Assembly (NCBI GenBank): GCA_905250115.1 | Contig: CAJNOI010000019.1 | Location: forward strand, 618,030-682,029 | DNA length: 64,000 nucleotides | Reading direction: 5' to 3' | From: Adineta steineri | Taxonomy: Eukaryota > Rotifera > Eurotatoria > Adinetida > Adinetidae | Shown here: positions 1-12,519 of the stretch, piece by piece | Position numbering within the stretch: the stretch's first letter is position 1 | Layout of the letters: every line of letters begins with the position of its first letter | Made by a program: the position numbers and the translations under genes | The notes under the pieces: generated by a model | Seen by the model: only the letters and a program-made list of their open reading frames with translations | Told to the model about the DNA's origin: nothing | Databases searched by the model: none

Positions 1-500
1 ATTCACACACACTAATATGATGGCATTTATAATTGATCTATAAAGGTCAACATTAAATGAATTTTTTATTTTCATAACTAATAAAAGAGAATATTATTAA
101 GTTTCGATCATTTTCGATGATCGAATAAAACATAAAATAAAATAAAAACGTTTTATGTATGAGTGACTTCAATCATTTTTATCACATATGTGTAACTGTT
201 ATAAAAAATAAACGCAGCAGTAGCATCAATTCACTTTCACATGTCAATGTTTGCTTATTTTGTTTCTTTTTCTCTCTTTTTTTTTATATTCACATCTTCT
301 ACTATACCGCTAACGATCCAATCGATCATTGAGAAACAAATTTAACACGAAAGAAGCCGATCAAAAGAGACAAAAAAGATTCAATTGAATGATAAAAATT
401 TTCTCGTAAATTGATCATTATTACACTAAAGAGTAATATAAATCTTATATTTCTATTTCTAAGACATAACTATGAAAAAGGTCAAGTAAAAGAAACTTAC

Positions 501-576
501 GTTGATCAATACTATTAGTATCGTATGTAAAAGACATTTCATCACAATTCTGATGATTTTGCTTGTGAATACCCAT
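501..576 (-). CDS. candidate first exon of a minus-strand gene leaving the window
   Basis: Read on the minus strand, an ATG at 574-576 opens 25 codons (beginning MGIHKQNHQN, ending TNSIDQ) that run straight into a strong donor, GTAAGT, immediately below position 501, in phase 1. The base composition is slightly less A/T-extreme than the surroundings. No good second exon was found between here and the window edge, so the gene would continue to the left. I do not recognise the peptide. A 25-codon open stretch with a perfect donor can arise by chance. Confidence 0.25.
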
Positions 577-2177
577 AATGCTTATAGACCGAAGAAAGAT
601 GATGACTTTATGATTTAAATTGTATGGATATGTTCGATGATTTTTATGATGGAATAAAATTTCTTTCTCTCTCTCTTTCTTTACTTTTCGATTCGCTCTT
701 TAGACTAAATTCAACACCAATCATTAGGTGCGATGAATTTATATATCATAGCAATAACCATTTTTCGCACGATTGAATATTTCGAACAAAAAAAGAAATT
801 AGTTTTTTGTTTTATGTGATTTAATACAGAGAAGAAAATATTCGTGATGTCATTTGTGCAAATTAATTGAAATAAACGTTTTATATTTCATGTTCTTTCT
901 GCGTCATTTCATATCCGTTTGAAATGGTAATTTTCTTTTTGTATGTCCGTTTATTTTTTTACAACTTTCTTTTTATTTATAATATACGCATCAAACTCTC
1001 AAGAGTCATCATACAAATGAAAACAATAATAACAAGTAAAGAAAGAAGAGAGAGATAGAAAGAGAGAAAATGTTTCTATGATTAACACGTTTAGTCAAGA
1101 GTCGTTACACATTTCAATCAAAGGATTCACACACGCAAATGACATGTGTTATGTTGTTATTGCTCGATTGCATCTTACAAAACGAGATCAAACAGAAAAT
1201 ATATTGGTGACACAGTCCTTGAATATATACATATTCGCTTGATATAATCAATTTTATATTGAAAAGTCAAATTCTATATTATTGGCCTAGATTCTTGTTA
1301 AGTATACAAATAAAAATAAGTCAGCATATAATTGAAAATGATCCGTTAAATTGAATCTATTAATATATTGAATAGATTGTGTAGTTATTTCCGCTGTTTT
1401 TTTTCTCTTGTTCAAACGATGATACAGATCATAAATCATGTTGTTCATCTTCATTAGATACACCCAGTAAAATTAATTTTTACTTGTGTATATCGTTTTT
1501 TTTCTTCTTGTTCTTTGAACATATCAGATAAGGATGAGAAAGGCGGCGTCATCGATAGATTTGTCTTTCTCATATTTCGCTTACCTGCAAATTAGTTTAT
1601 TTTAAAAGAGCTATGCATTACAGCGTTGCATGTATGAATAGATAAAGATACTATCCATGTTCATTTGATTTGACTTTCATCTAAAACAAAAATAGGATAC
1701 ATGACTTTATTCTATCTACTCATCAAATTAATTCATATATGAACTCATCTAGAACAATATTTGCTGTAATTTCATAAGGTTTGAAATTATTACAGCGAAA
1801 TTTAACGTATGGTATATGGATTGCGATATTTAATATTTTGCAAATGTCTCAAGAAAAATAAATTGTATAATCTTGATTCTTTTTTAAAAAATGTGCAAGA
1901 AAAACTCTATAACAACTGTAAAGATGAATCTCATATTCCAAATGAATAAGTTATATGATAATGCTATATCTTGCTGTATTATAGTTATTATAAAATGAAA
2001 TTTTAACCAGTAACCATGCTTAACATATACATTAAACTTAATTTATACAAAATAAACAATTTGAGAGATCTATTCTTGAGTGTCTCAGAGCTTTTTGTGA
2101 GAACACTGTTTCACTCATACATATCTTTCCCATCTACGCAAGATAACAAAAAACAACTTTTATAAATAAATACTTAC

Positions 2178-2338
2178 TGAACATATTTCTGTCGAGCTGT
2201 ATCTAAACAAAAGAAAAGAAACTTTTTATAGATATTCATTGATTATCTTGTTGTTGACATTGATTTAAGTCAAAGCAAACAAATAATTTTTGAATAAGTA
2301 AATACCTACCACATATTTCCGTGTCGACACATGTTCAA
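2178..2338 (-). other. pair of similar microexon-like units
   Basis: On the minus strand two short segments, 2310-2338 (29 nt) and 2178-2202 (25 nt), are each preceded by a pyrimidine tract plus AG and followed by a good donor (GTAGGT and GTAAGT). Both share a core containing TCGACA and GAAATATGT, and their flanks are also similar, so one looks like a duplicate of the other. They may be microexons, untranslated exons or a diverged tandem repeat. No continuous reading frame joins them. Confidence 0.2.
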
Positions 2339-2630
2339 CTAAAAGAAAATAGATACAAATAACTTCAATATTTTTAGTAATTAAATCTGATTGTATCAAA
2401 CATTTGATTGACTGAATTTGACCGGCCGTTTGAGTTTGAATCATCAATCGACTTCGATTAATTGATGATTTTACTTAATACCACCGTTTACTGGCGGCTT
2501 TGAGAAAAAAAGATAATATGGGAAGACGTTATAATTTATTTTTAGTGAGATGTTTGTAAAATAATAAATGTTGCAATCATTATAACTCACGTAGTATAAA
2601 TATAGAGTACATTTGAAAACAGTATTGACT

Positions 2631-2687
2631 AGAGTGTGAGTATGGTTACGAGTAGAGCAAAACATATCCACCCACACCCATACCACG
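2631..2687. repeat. G-rich/C-rich hairpin, copy 1
   Basis: The left part carries GAGTGTGAGTATGG and the right part CCACCCACACCCATACC, so both arms are GT-rich when read inward 5' to 3'. It belongs to the dispersed family also seen near 13.1, 38.1, 58.6, 60.3, 62.1 and 63.3 kb. The arms of this copy are imperfectly matched. Confidence 0.5.
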
Positions 2688-3607
2688 AACTCGTTTTTGA
2701 TCTCTAGTTGAAAAATCAATTTAAATCACAGATATCCATCGTGGTTGATAACTCGCCGCTCCTATATTGTAAAGAATATTAGATAATTCATCTGACATTC
2801 ACGACTTTGATTATGTTTGAATAGAACTATTGCTACTATTTGATAAGATCTGGCTATTTTCAGAGTGTTGATCATGCATATATTGAATTTAGAGTTAAAT
2901 TCATGCATCTTTTTGCTGCTCTTCAGAAAAATACATTGTATCGCGATCAACAATTCCACTTTTTATATATCTGATAAATTTTTATTCTAAAATAGATCAA
3001 AATACTCAAAGAAGGAATTTTCTTTCAAAAATACTTATTTCATCGAGAACCAAAAAACGTTATTAAAAATCAGTCCTGACAAAGCAAATTATTTGACAGG
3101 TTCAAATAAAAATATATCAAACTAATCATGATTTATTCATTGACGTCAAACATTTATTGGCGATCATTTTTAATATCGTATTTTCATTAAAAACATGTCT
3201 GATGATTGACATCAATATCAATCTATTCTTCTTTCTCTTCATCAAGTTCTTCTTCAATAAAATCATAGATTTTTCTATAAAACTAATAAAAGAAAAGGAT
3301 CATGTCGAATTTAAATTTCATTTCATGCTTTCGAAAATAATGAAGTTCAATGAGATATAACAAATTAAATCATCAATTTTCTTCATTAATCAACTCCGAA
3401 ATCAATTTTTTATCTTACCGGCTATAAAACCTTCTCTAAAACACTATTTTTTCTCTTTGTGATAGGTGGGAAGAAACAAATGAGAGAAAAAGAGAGATAT
3501 GTAACTAGAGAGAAAATCTACAACGAGTGTCATTTTGTTCTCATCGAAGACAAAGAAGAAGAAGACTATTTTGTTAGTTCACTGATTTATCAAAAAACTC
3601 TTGTTGA

Positions 3608-3956
3608 ATGATGTGGAATATCTATGTATTTATCATTATTCTTTTGTTCATTCTCAACAATGAAACTTCAGGTAAATATTTTTATTTATCATATACTTAA
3701 GATCAGCTATTGCACAAAAATGACATTATTCGTTAGAGTTTTATCTGAACAAAAGGGAGTGAAATAATAGATAATAGAATTTGACATGAATTTCTGTTAT
3801 ATATTGAAAAGTGATGATATTGATCTCTCTCAGCGGCTATGCGAGACTTCTTGTGGCTTGAAGAATGAGCGTACTTCAAGTTTAAAAGCATATGTTGGAA
3901 TACTAGTTGATAGTACTGTGGATATCCGAATTTGTATCGATGCATAGTTTCAGAAC
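3608..3956 (+). CDS. candidate small secreted cysteine peptide, two exons
   Basis: Exon 1 (3608-3671) starts with two ATGs and encodes a clean hydrophobic leader (MMWNIYVFIIILLFIL, then NNETS) ending in G before the donor GTAAAT. A phase-1 acceptor at 3776-3777 continues in frame for about 59 codons to a TAG at 3954-3956. The downstream peptide has four cysteines (in NFCYIL, RLCETSCG and RICIDA). The leader with a perfect phase match is the main support. Against it, the 3' exon overlaps a long open antisense frame and I recognise no family. An alternative donor near 3945 could extend it into an exon at about 4013. Treat this as a candidate, not an established gene. Confidence 0.3.
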
Positions 3957-5332
3957 GATTGAAAAGTTGAACATTAATGAAATCTTCTCTCGATATCGAA
4001 TTTATTTGTAGATCTTGACCCGAGAGTCGGACACAAGAGAAAGGAAAAAAGTCTCGTTCATCATATATCATTATAACATATGAAAAAAAGGATGGATTGA
4101 CTTTTCCAGATGAAATCAAAATCTAAATGGAAAGGTTAGCAGGTGAATATAAATGAAAACAAAGTTTTGTAAAATTATTTGATTATTTTGGTTTGAGATA
4201 AGATGTACATCCATTTATTCCATACAGATCACCATCTTCATTATATAAAAAATACTATGACTAATTAAATAATGATATAGTGTTTGATGAACTCAAAGAG
4301 TTTTATATATAAAAATAGAAGTGAGAAGTTTGAAGTCAGTTGATCATTCACGTCTATATATACTATTTACTCTTATAGAAGATGAAAAGGGTTTGAAACT
4401 TTTGAACTACACAAAAGGAAAGTATCTTTCTTTGGAATATATGAAATTATTTCATAGAAATGAATACATGCGCGAGAAAAAAAGAAAGAGCTCAAATCAT
4501 ATGATGATGTAGAACTGCTTTGCTAGTGCAAATTCATGATTAACACTATCATTTTTATCACTAGACTATGATAAAAGAATATTGTTGTTAAGTAAGACAA
4601 GATTTGAATCAAAGGTCAAATACAAAAATAGTTTTCTCATCTTTAAAAGGAATCGATAAATATTAAGATTTTTTTCAAAATATTCAAGTTGGAAAAATAA
4701 AAGACAGAAATAAAATTAAAGGGAATTTGTCTTGTTTAATTTGATGAGAATTATAAGAAAAACAGATAATATTATTCACAATAAAAAAAAAGAATATTTT
4801 CATTTTATTTTTATCTCAAAATATTTTTCTTAAAATAATTTCTTCGAATGGCTATTTAATTAAAGATTGGCAAGAGAATTTTTCTCCTTCCTTTCACCTA
4901 TTCGATTCAATTGAAATGATTTAACATCAATAAATTTATAATGTTTTTCATATGAAAATTAGAATTGATTTTGAGTTTTAAAGGCATTTGTTTAGATCTC
5001 AATTAATTTAAAAAATGTCATTTTCATTTTAGACAATTCTTTTTTCCTCGTTCGAATTCATTTTCGTTGAACAAAAAATAAACGTTATTTGATAATTTTC
5101 TTGTCTTCACTGATAATTATATCTTTTCAAGGATCGAACAGAATTATTTTTCTTTTACAATAAAAAAATCAATAAATAAAGTTGATCTTCCTCGATAAAT
5201 TCATGTTCTTCTCAGTTGATATTTACAAATTATCTGAAAAAATAGAACAACAATCATGAGAATCTTTTGAAAAATAATCTCAATGAATTTTTGCAAAAAA
5301 AAAACAAATTAACAATTTCATTTCACTTGCAG

Positions 5333-6280
5333 TTCTTCTCTAATATTCTTTATATTTTTCTAGTTTTAGCTCTTTCATTCAATCAACTAAAGTTTTCGCC
5401 AACAACCACTTGGAATTCTAATGGAATTACTTTTGCTAATCAATCGATTGCTGGTAATAATCCTATCGGCATTTTTGTAAGCACAAACAACACAATCTAT
5501 GTTGCTCATCGAGAAAATAACACAATTGCAATATGGCAAGAAGAGAATGTGAATCCAACAAACATCATTTTCGGTAATTTTACAACACCCAATTCGCTTT
5601 TTGTGACATCAAATGATGATATTTATATTGATGATGGTGCTGAGAATGGTCGAGTGCAGAAATGGGTAGCAAAAACAAATAACTTTGTCGTAGTGATGAG
5701 TGTCAACTCATCGTGCTGGGGTTTGTTTATCGATATCCATGATATTCTTTACTGTTCAATGCCTAATCACCAACAAGTAGTGAAAAGATCATTAAATGAT
5801 CCTGCAATGACTTCAAATCGTATTGCTGCTGGAACAGGTATTGAAGGATCCGCCTCGAATCAACTTGAAAGTCCTCGTGGAATCTTTGTCGATGTGAACT
5901 TGGATTTATATGTAGCAGATTATACAAATGATCGAGTTCAGTTGTTCCAGTCAGGAGAATTAAATGGTATTACAGTAGCTGGATATACATCACTAAGTCC
6001 AACAGTTACACTTCTTCGTCCAAGTGGAATTATATTAGATGCTGAGAAATATTTATTCATTGTGGATCAGAATAATCATCGAATTGTTGGTTCAAGCTTG
6101 AATGGTTTTCGTTGTTTAGTTGGATGTTATGGAAGAGGTCCCCATTCCAACCAATTGTTTTTGCCAGCTAGTTTTAGTTTCGATCGCTCTGGAAACATAT
6201 TTGTTACTGACCAAGTAAATCATCGAGTTCAAAAATTTTTACTGATGAAAGATTCTTTTGGTAAGTTGAAGAAAAGTTGA
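5333..6280 (+). CDS. NHL-repeat beta-propeller protein or alternative NHL exon (copy A)
   Basis: A 928-nt exon (acceptor ttgcag before 5333; donor GTAAGT after 6260) encodes a hydrophobic leader (FSNILYIFLVLALSF) followed by about six NHL-type blades, recognisable as repeated L-x-x-P-x-G-I and D-x-x-N-x-R motifs (GIFVDVNLDLYVAD, VDQNNHRIV, VTDQVNHRVQKF). If the donor is ignored the frame stops at 6280. There is no ATG in this frame before the propeller, so the true start is an upstream exon I could not place. NHL blades of this type form extracellular ligand-binding propellers in many bdelloid genes. Acceptor, donor, length and both phases match the NHL exon of the next gene. This may therefore be a tandem duplicate that lost its 3' part, or an alternative exon spliced to the shared receptor exons at 9669-12519. 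The ligand is unknown. Confidence 0.75.
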   Translation, partial: FFSNILYIFLVLALSFNQLKFSPTTTWNSNGITFANQSIAGNNPIGIFVSTNNTIYVAHRENNTIAIWQEENVNPTNIIFGNFTTPNSLFVTSNDDIYIDDGAENGRVQKWVAKTNNFVVVMSVNSSCWGLFIDIHDILYCSMPNHQQVVKRSLNDPAMTSNRIAAGTGIEGSASNQLESPRGIFVDVNLDLYVADYTNDRVQLFQSGELNGITVAGYTSLSPTVTLLRPSGIILDAEKYLFIVDQNNHRIVGSSLNGFRCLVGCYGRGPHSNQLFLPASFSFDRSGNIFVTDQVNHRVQKFLLMKDSFGKLKKS

Positions 6281-8044
6281 ATGAAATGGAGAGATGTGAA
6301 TAGATAAGTAGCGGAAGTTAATAAAGACATTTCAATATTAAAAAAACGAAAGAAAACAAAAATAGTTGAGAAAGATTAATTAAAACGATGTGTAAAAGAA
6401 TATATGTAAGGAAATTAAATGTTTAGATTAGACAGAGCTATGTGTCAATCGTGTAAGGCAAACAATCTTCGCCTTTTTGTTCAGATTAAGGAATAGAAAC
6501 AAAGAGAGTTCTGTCCTCAATGGAGTGGTAGAATGGGCTTTCATGTTTCATTCCATTTGTCTCAAAAAATATCTCATAAATGAAACAGTTTTTATCGAAA
6601 TAAAATCTTTTCATACCTTTGCCTATATAGTTTTAATATAAACTATTCTATGGTTTGACTCATATTTCATATTTCGATATGTTTGTTTCGAGAAAAATAG
6701 GGCAAATAGAATATCACAATTCTGACAGCGAATTTTGTTTCTTTTTTTTTGTGCAAAATGAATTTAGTCCTTGTTTATCTTTGAAAGAGATAAATGTCAA
6801 TATGAAATATTATAAAAATGAATTTAGTCATAAAGAAATGTTTGATTGACGATTTGTTCTTTGGATAGTTATCGCGATATTTAATTGCAGAGAGTAGTAT
6901 TGAATGATTGAAGGCAATCTATAATGTAATATATGTAATTGTTAATGAAATATATATATATATATAAGTTATTATTTCTATAATATAAATAAAGAATGTT
7001 TTCTATTATAAATAAAATCTCTTGACCTGATTTTGAATGAAAACATTTATTTATTTAAAATGATGAATAAGAAAAATTGATTTTTAATCAAATGTTTTCC
7101 AGATCCTTATTAAATGAAAATTTAGCATAAGTCAATTAACAAAGTTTTATTTACATTTCTAAACATCAATCAGAAAAAGTTTCTCGATTAATAAAAGATT
7201 TGTTAGTTTTACAAATATTTATTTGACTTTTTCTTGAAGATGTTTAGCTAATGATTGGTTTCGTTTTAAGTGAATTATTTATTCTTTTCACATCAAAATT
7301 AAGATTTTCTTGTTTTATTCTTTATTGTATAGGGAAAACATTGAAATCTGTAAACTACTATTAAGATTGCAAAGAAAGATTTGTTTTATTTGTATTGAAT
7401 AAACAGGAAATATTGTGACGTTTAATGAATCTTTGGAATTTCTTGAGATAAAAAAATCTTCGAGCGACAATTTATATGAAGAATATCTATAGAAAGAAAA
7501 CATAGGAAGACTTATCGTTTCCTTTTCATTTCTTCTCTAAATTAACTTTAAATGTTTATGAAGAAAAAACTTTGAGAAACTTTGAATAATTGTTTGAATA
7601 TTGAAATTTGTGTTTGAATAAATATTTCAAAAAAAAGATCTGCAATGGCATATCTGCAGAATTCTTTTTAAAAAGATCAGCTTGATAATTAAAATTTACT
7701 GGAGAAAGGCGAATAGGATGTTCAATATTGAAAGAAATAGACTAAATTTATGAAAGTCTCTTCTATTATATTGATTTTTTGTCTTCAAATAGATAAATTC
7801 TTGTATTTCATTGTTTTCTTTAATACAATTTATTCAGATCTTTTAGAGAATTTTTTAACAAAATTTAAACAAATATATTTTAACAATATCACAATTTACA
7901 TTTCATTTTTATAATTAATAAAAATCATTTCCAAAAGCAATATTAACAAACATTTTGAAATATCTTTTTCATCAACAATTTCTTTGAAGAAACTGTATTT
8001 TTCTTCTACGAATATACAGACTAACAATTTCATTTTGTTTACAG
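6281..8044 (+). other. stretch between the two NHL exons
   Basis: This is 1.76 kb of AT-rich sequence with an (AT)n run near 6951-6967 and no recognisable PPC or receptor exon. The last ~25 nt before 8045 resemble the intron end in front of copy A (taacaatttcatt...cag), so the duplicated segment included part of the preceding intron. The first exon of the second NHL gene, if separate, should lie here, but no convincing ATG exon in the needed phase was seen. Confidence 0.5.
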
Positions 8045-11000
8045 TTCTCCTCTAATATTCTTTATATTTTTCTCGTTTTAGCTCTTTCATTCAATCAATT
8101 AAAGTTTTGTCCAACAACCATTTGGAATTCTAAAGGAATTACTCTTGCTGATCGATCGATTGCTGGTGAATATCCTGGTGCCATATTTGTGAGCACTAAC
8201 AACACAATCTATGTCGCTAATCAAGAAAATAAGTCAATTGTAATGTGGCAAGAAGGGAGTCTCAATCCAACACAGATCATTCCTGGTAATTTTACAAAAC
8301 CCTCCTCTCTCTTTGTGACATCGAATGGTGATATTTATGTTGATGATGGTTTTGAGAATGGTCGAGTGCAGAAATGGATGATAGAAACAAGTACCTTTGT
8401 CGTAGTAATGAATGTCAACTCATCATGTTGGGGTTTGTTTGTTGATATCAACGATACTCTTTATTGTTCAATGAATAGACATCATCAAGTAGTAAAAAGA
8501 TCATTAAATGATCCTGCAATGACTTCAAATCGTATTGCTGCTGGAACAGGTATTGAAGGATCCGCCTCGAATCAACTCTATAGTCCTGGTGGAATCTTTG
8601 TCGATGTGAACTTGGATTTATATGTAGCAGATTGTAGAAATAATCGAGTTCAGTTGTTCCAGTCAGGAGAATTAAATGGTATTACAGTAGCTGGAAGTAA
8701 ATCAGAAAATCCAACACTTACACTTTTTGATCCGAGTGGAATTATATTAGATGCTGAGAAATATTTATTCATTGTGGATCAGTATAATCATCGAATTGTT
8801 GGTTCAGGATTGAATGGTTTTCGTTGTTTAGTTGGATGTTATGGAAGTGGTCCCCATTCCAATCAATTGTTCTATCCATTTAGTTTGAGTTTTGATCGTT
8901 CTGGAAACATGCTTGTTATTGATCAAGGAAACACTCGAATTCAAAAATTTAATTATTTAAAAAAATCTTGTTGTAAGTTGAAGTATAATCGAATGAGATG
9001 ATGGGATGCACATATTGATAATGAAAAGTTGTATAGTTTTCGTTAGAAGAAACTGAGGTTCAAAACAAAAGAAAATATAGCAGATGAAGCTTTTCTGATC
9101 GAAAAAAAACTGTAAATGAGATAACTTATTAGTTTGACAATTTCAATGTAAATTAAGTAAATTCATTTGAGATATGAAATTTCAATTGACGATAGATGTT
9201 TTTGTTTTGATGATTCTCACTCTCAAGATGTGGAGATAACTATCAGATCAGAAAAGTCATCAAAGGTTTTGTTTTATTGGTTGTGAAAAATATCGTCAGT
9301 TAAATCTAACCATTTGGAAGTGACTTTCTCTGTTTTCACTGGCCAGATTTTGTTCCAAATTTTTAAGTTTCGTCCAAAAGTCAAACATTGTGCTATGCAT
9401 GTTAATCAAAGATTTTGATTAAGTTCTCTTTAACACTGTTAGATCTACATAATATTTTCTCTTTTCAGAATCTCGAAAAAACAGATAATATCACAGAATG
9501 AATTCAAATGCTTTCTGATTGTGAAACAGATTTTTATCCTTCTGAGCACGACCTCCAAGTTGAGTAGGTCAGGGACATATATTTAAAGTGAACAAAAGTT
9601 TCTATTAAAAAAGAATTGCATCTCGTTGTACTTACGATAAACTTTAATTCATGTTGTTGTTTATTTAGCCAATAGTTCCTCGCTTCTTCAAAAGATTTAT
9701 TCAGCATCATTGACTAAGAACAATCAAATTTATTACCGAGATTGTGACAAACGAAACTTTTATTACGAATCTATTCAATTAAAGGTGACTGAAAGTGGTT
9801 ATTACACTTTTCGTAGTAGTGGTGACATCGATCCGTACGGATCTATTTACAAAAACAAATTTAATCCACTTGACCCGTCAAAGAACTTGCTTAAAACAGA
9901 TGACGACAGCGGTTCTAATACTCAGTTCAAACTTGATATTCATCTTGATGTTGGCATGACATATGTATTGGTTGTGACAACATATGAATCAAAAGAAACT
10001 GAAAATTTTTCGATCGTTGTACTGGGTCCAAACAAAGTTATTCTCCAACGTCTTAGTAAGTAAATATACTTGCGCTATATATTAAATAATTCGTACAAAA
10101 TATATAGCATGTCTTCTAAATTCAATTCCATCTTTTATTCTATGTCAAGAGAATGTACTAAATTTATACCATCTGATATTAACGCATTTTCTAGCATGAT
10201 ATCTACTCTTGTGTTTTTCTACCACTATCTTAGTAGATGGATGCTGTTCAGTTTCCACAAATACTGAATGAAAAATGCTCTAAAAAGGGTACTCAATGAG
10301 ATTTTTGGCAACATTTAAGAGTCAGTTACTTATAGCCTAAAAAGTATCTTACTGTAACTCAGTACTCTAAGATTTATGTGGCATATTGATTTCAAAATAC
10401 ACACTCGGGAATGTGAACTTGGTACATTTACTAGTCTCTATTTGTAAAATTAAATCTTTATAGAAAATCTCAAAAGTTCTGTTTTCTGTTACTCAATAAA
10501 TATTTCTCAATGAAATGTAGGAGAGAGAAAATAGTCATAGTATCAAAATTCTATGAATTATTTGACTTTTTCGTATTGAACAGGTACTCCAGTAAATATT
10601 CAATTAAGATATTCATTAAAATTAACTGAAGATAGTCCAACATATTATCGAGATTGTCAAGTACCGCAATGCCATTATGAAACTTTACAAATTCATGTTA
10701 ATACAACGGGTTTGTATGTTTTTTGGAGTGAAAATAACATAAATGCATACGGATATATTTACAAAAATAATTTCAATCCTCTAAAACCATCTGAAAACTT
10801 ACTTCTATCACATGATGGTGAATGTAATGATGGACAATTCAAATTAATCATCGATCTCGAGATCAACACTCGATACATATTGATTGTAACAACACGCAAT
10901 CCTAAGACAATTGGGAATTTCTCTGTTTTTGTCTCTGGACCAAATAATATCAGTCTTATTTCTTTCAGTAAGTATTTATATGATTCTCTTGATAACAAAT

Positions 11001-12519
11001 ATATAACGGCATAAAACACGTGAAAAGAAGATTTCTTATATTTTTTTTACTAGAGAGCAATTGTTATTTTAGGTTTCGAAAAAAGAGCTATCGATTTATT
11101 GAATCAAATATTTTTTAGAAGCTTCGGGTCGATTGATCTGTTAGAAAAGATATTTGTTTAGTATGAGTTGTAGATAGATTCTTCATATTTTGAATATTGC
11201 TATTCACATCTTTTTAAATCTTTACGGATGTGAAGTTTTCGAGAACTCGAAATCTTGCAAAAGTAAAAGTTTCCTCCATAATTTTTTCTATTTCTCGAAA
11301 TTAGTAGTGAAAGATGCAGATATTTCAATACACTGAAAAACCTTTTCATATAAGAAATAAGTAAATTGCCAAAACTGAATATTTTGATTATGAAAACAAC
11401 TGAATTTTTTCATTATTCTCTTCTAAAAATTTATTCAATATTTTAGGTCCAGAACAAAGTAGTTGTGTGATCGGTGATCAATGTAACTTTTACATCAAAG
11501 GGATTGGTTTGACACTCGATGATATTTTACACGATGAACTTCAACCAAATACAGTGTTGAACAATCAGCCATTTTCGATCAAATTAAGTGCGGGATTAAC
11601 AATAATTATGTTTGTCGCAGGATTAATCAATAGTATTCTTTCTTTTATCACATTCCAAAGTAAAGATTCTCAACAAGTTGGATGTGGAATGTATCTATTA
11701 GCATCATCGATTACTTCTCTTTTGGCAATTAGTATGTTCATAATCAAATTCTGGTTTGTTGTTCTTACTCATATCAATGTATCCACTAGTCTACCTGTTC
11801 TTCGTGGAGGTTGTGCATCTATTGAGTCGATCCTAAAACTTTTTCTTTACTTGGATGGTTGGCTTAATGCTTGTGTAGCAGTTGAACGAGCAGTACTTAT
11901 GTTTAAAGGCGTAAACTTTGACAAGAAAAAGAGCAAATCTATAGCTCGACGAGCAATTCTTATTTTACCATTCTGTATTTTCGGTACACTTATTCACGAG
12001 TTCGTCTTTCGTCGATTGTTCGAATATGAAACAGCACCCGATACGACAGATATGAGTAAGACTAATGAAGATACAATCAAGCGATATGTCTCATGTATCA
12101 CTCATTATTCTCCTTCTGTCCAAGATTACAATACAGCCGTTCTATTTTTTCATCTTGTTGGTCCATTTATTGTCAACCTTCTCTCTGCATTGTTCATCAT
12201 CTTTGGAGGTGCTCAACAACGATCAACGGCACGAACTAATCAGAGTTTTAAAGAACATGTTCAAGAACAATTCAGTAAAAATAAACAATTGATCATCAGT
12301 CCAATAGTTTTACTCGTTTTATCAATACCTCGTCTCATCATTTCATTACTTCCTGGTTGTGCGAAAACATCTGAGAACTTGTGGTTGTATCTTGGGCCGT
12401 ATTTCATTTCGTTTACTCCCTCAATGCTAATTTTTCTTATTTTTGTGTTTCCTTCAGAATTATATATGAAAGCGTTTAAACAATCGTTCATTCGTATTCG
12501 GAGGCGTACTCTTTCGTAA
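8045..12519 (+). CDS. NHL-propeller / PPC-like / seven-helix receptor (5' exon not located)
   Basis: Exons are 8045-8972, 9669-10055, 10584-10967 and 11447-12519. All internal junctions are phase 1 and close exactly, giving 923 residues after an unplaced first exon. Order: hydrophobic leader (NILYIFLVLALSF), about six NHL blades, two related ~128-residue domains with YRDC, YGSIYK and YVLVVTT signatures (pre-peptidase C-terminal-like, as I recall from bdelloid proteins), then a seven-helix domain. Helices include IIMFVAGLINSILSF, a DRY-like VERA after helix 3 (NACVAVERAVLMFKG) and a final ISFTPSMLIFLIFVF. The layout implies a plasma-membrane receptor with extracellular propeller and PPC domains and a rhodopsin-type GPCR core. 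Ligand and G-protein are unknown. The 5' neighbour carries a matching NHL exon. Classing the 7TM part as a GPCR rests on topology and the VERA motif, not on a database hit. Confidence 0.75.

Larger units (their letters stand above)
1..5332. other. AT-rich, largely gene-free left end
   Basis: No convincing multi-exon gene was found. The stretch is dominated by A/T runs and short pyrimidine tracts. It contains three weak candidate exon groups, listed separately (501-576 minus, 2178-2338 minus, 3608-3956 plus), and one G-rich/C-rich hairpin (2631-2687). The unidentified first exon of the NHL gene(s) that follow probably lies in its right part. Remote or rapidly evolving short exons could be missed here. 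Confidence 0.5.

Noticed and set aside
2471-2719. Minus-strand frame with VWVWVDMF
   Set aside because: Produced by reading through hairpin copy 1; no ATG of good context and no homology.
3733-4119. 128-codon open frame on the minus strand
   Set aside because: Would need a non-ATG start, no family recognised, overlaps the plus-strand secreted-peptide candidate; open frames of this length can arise by chance.
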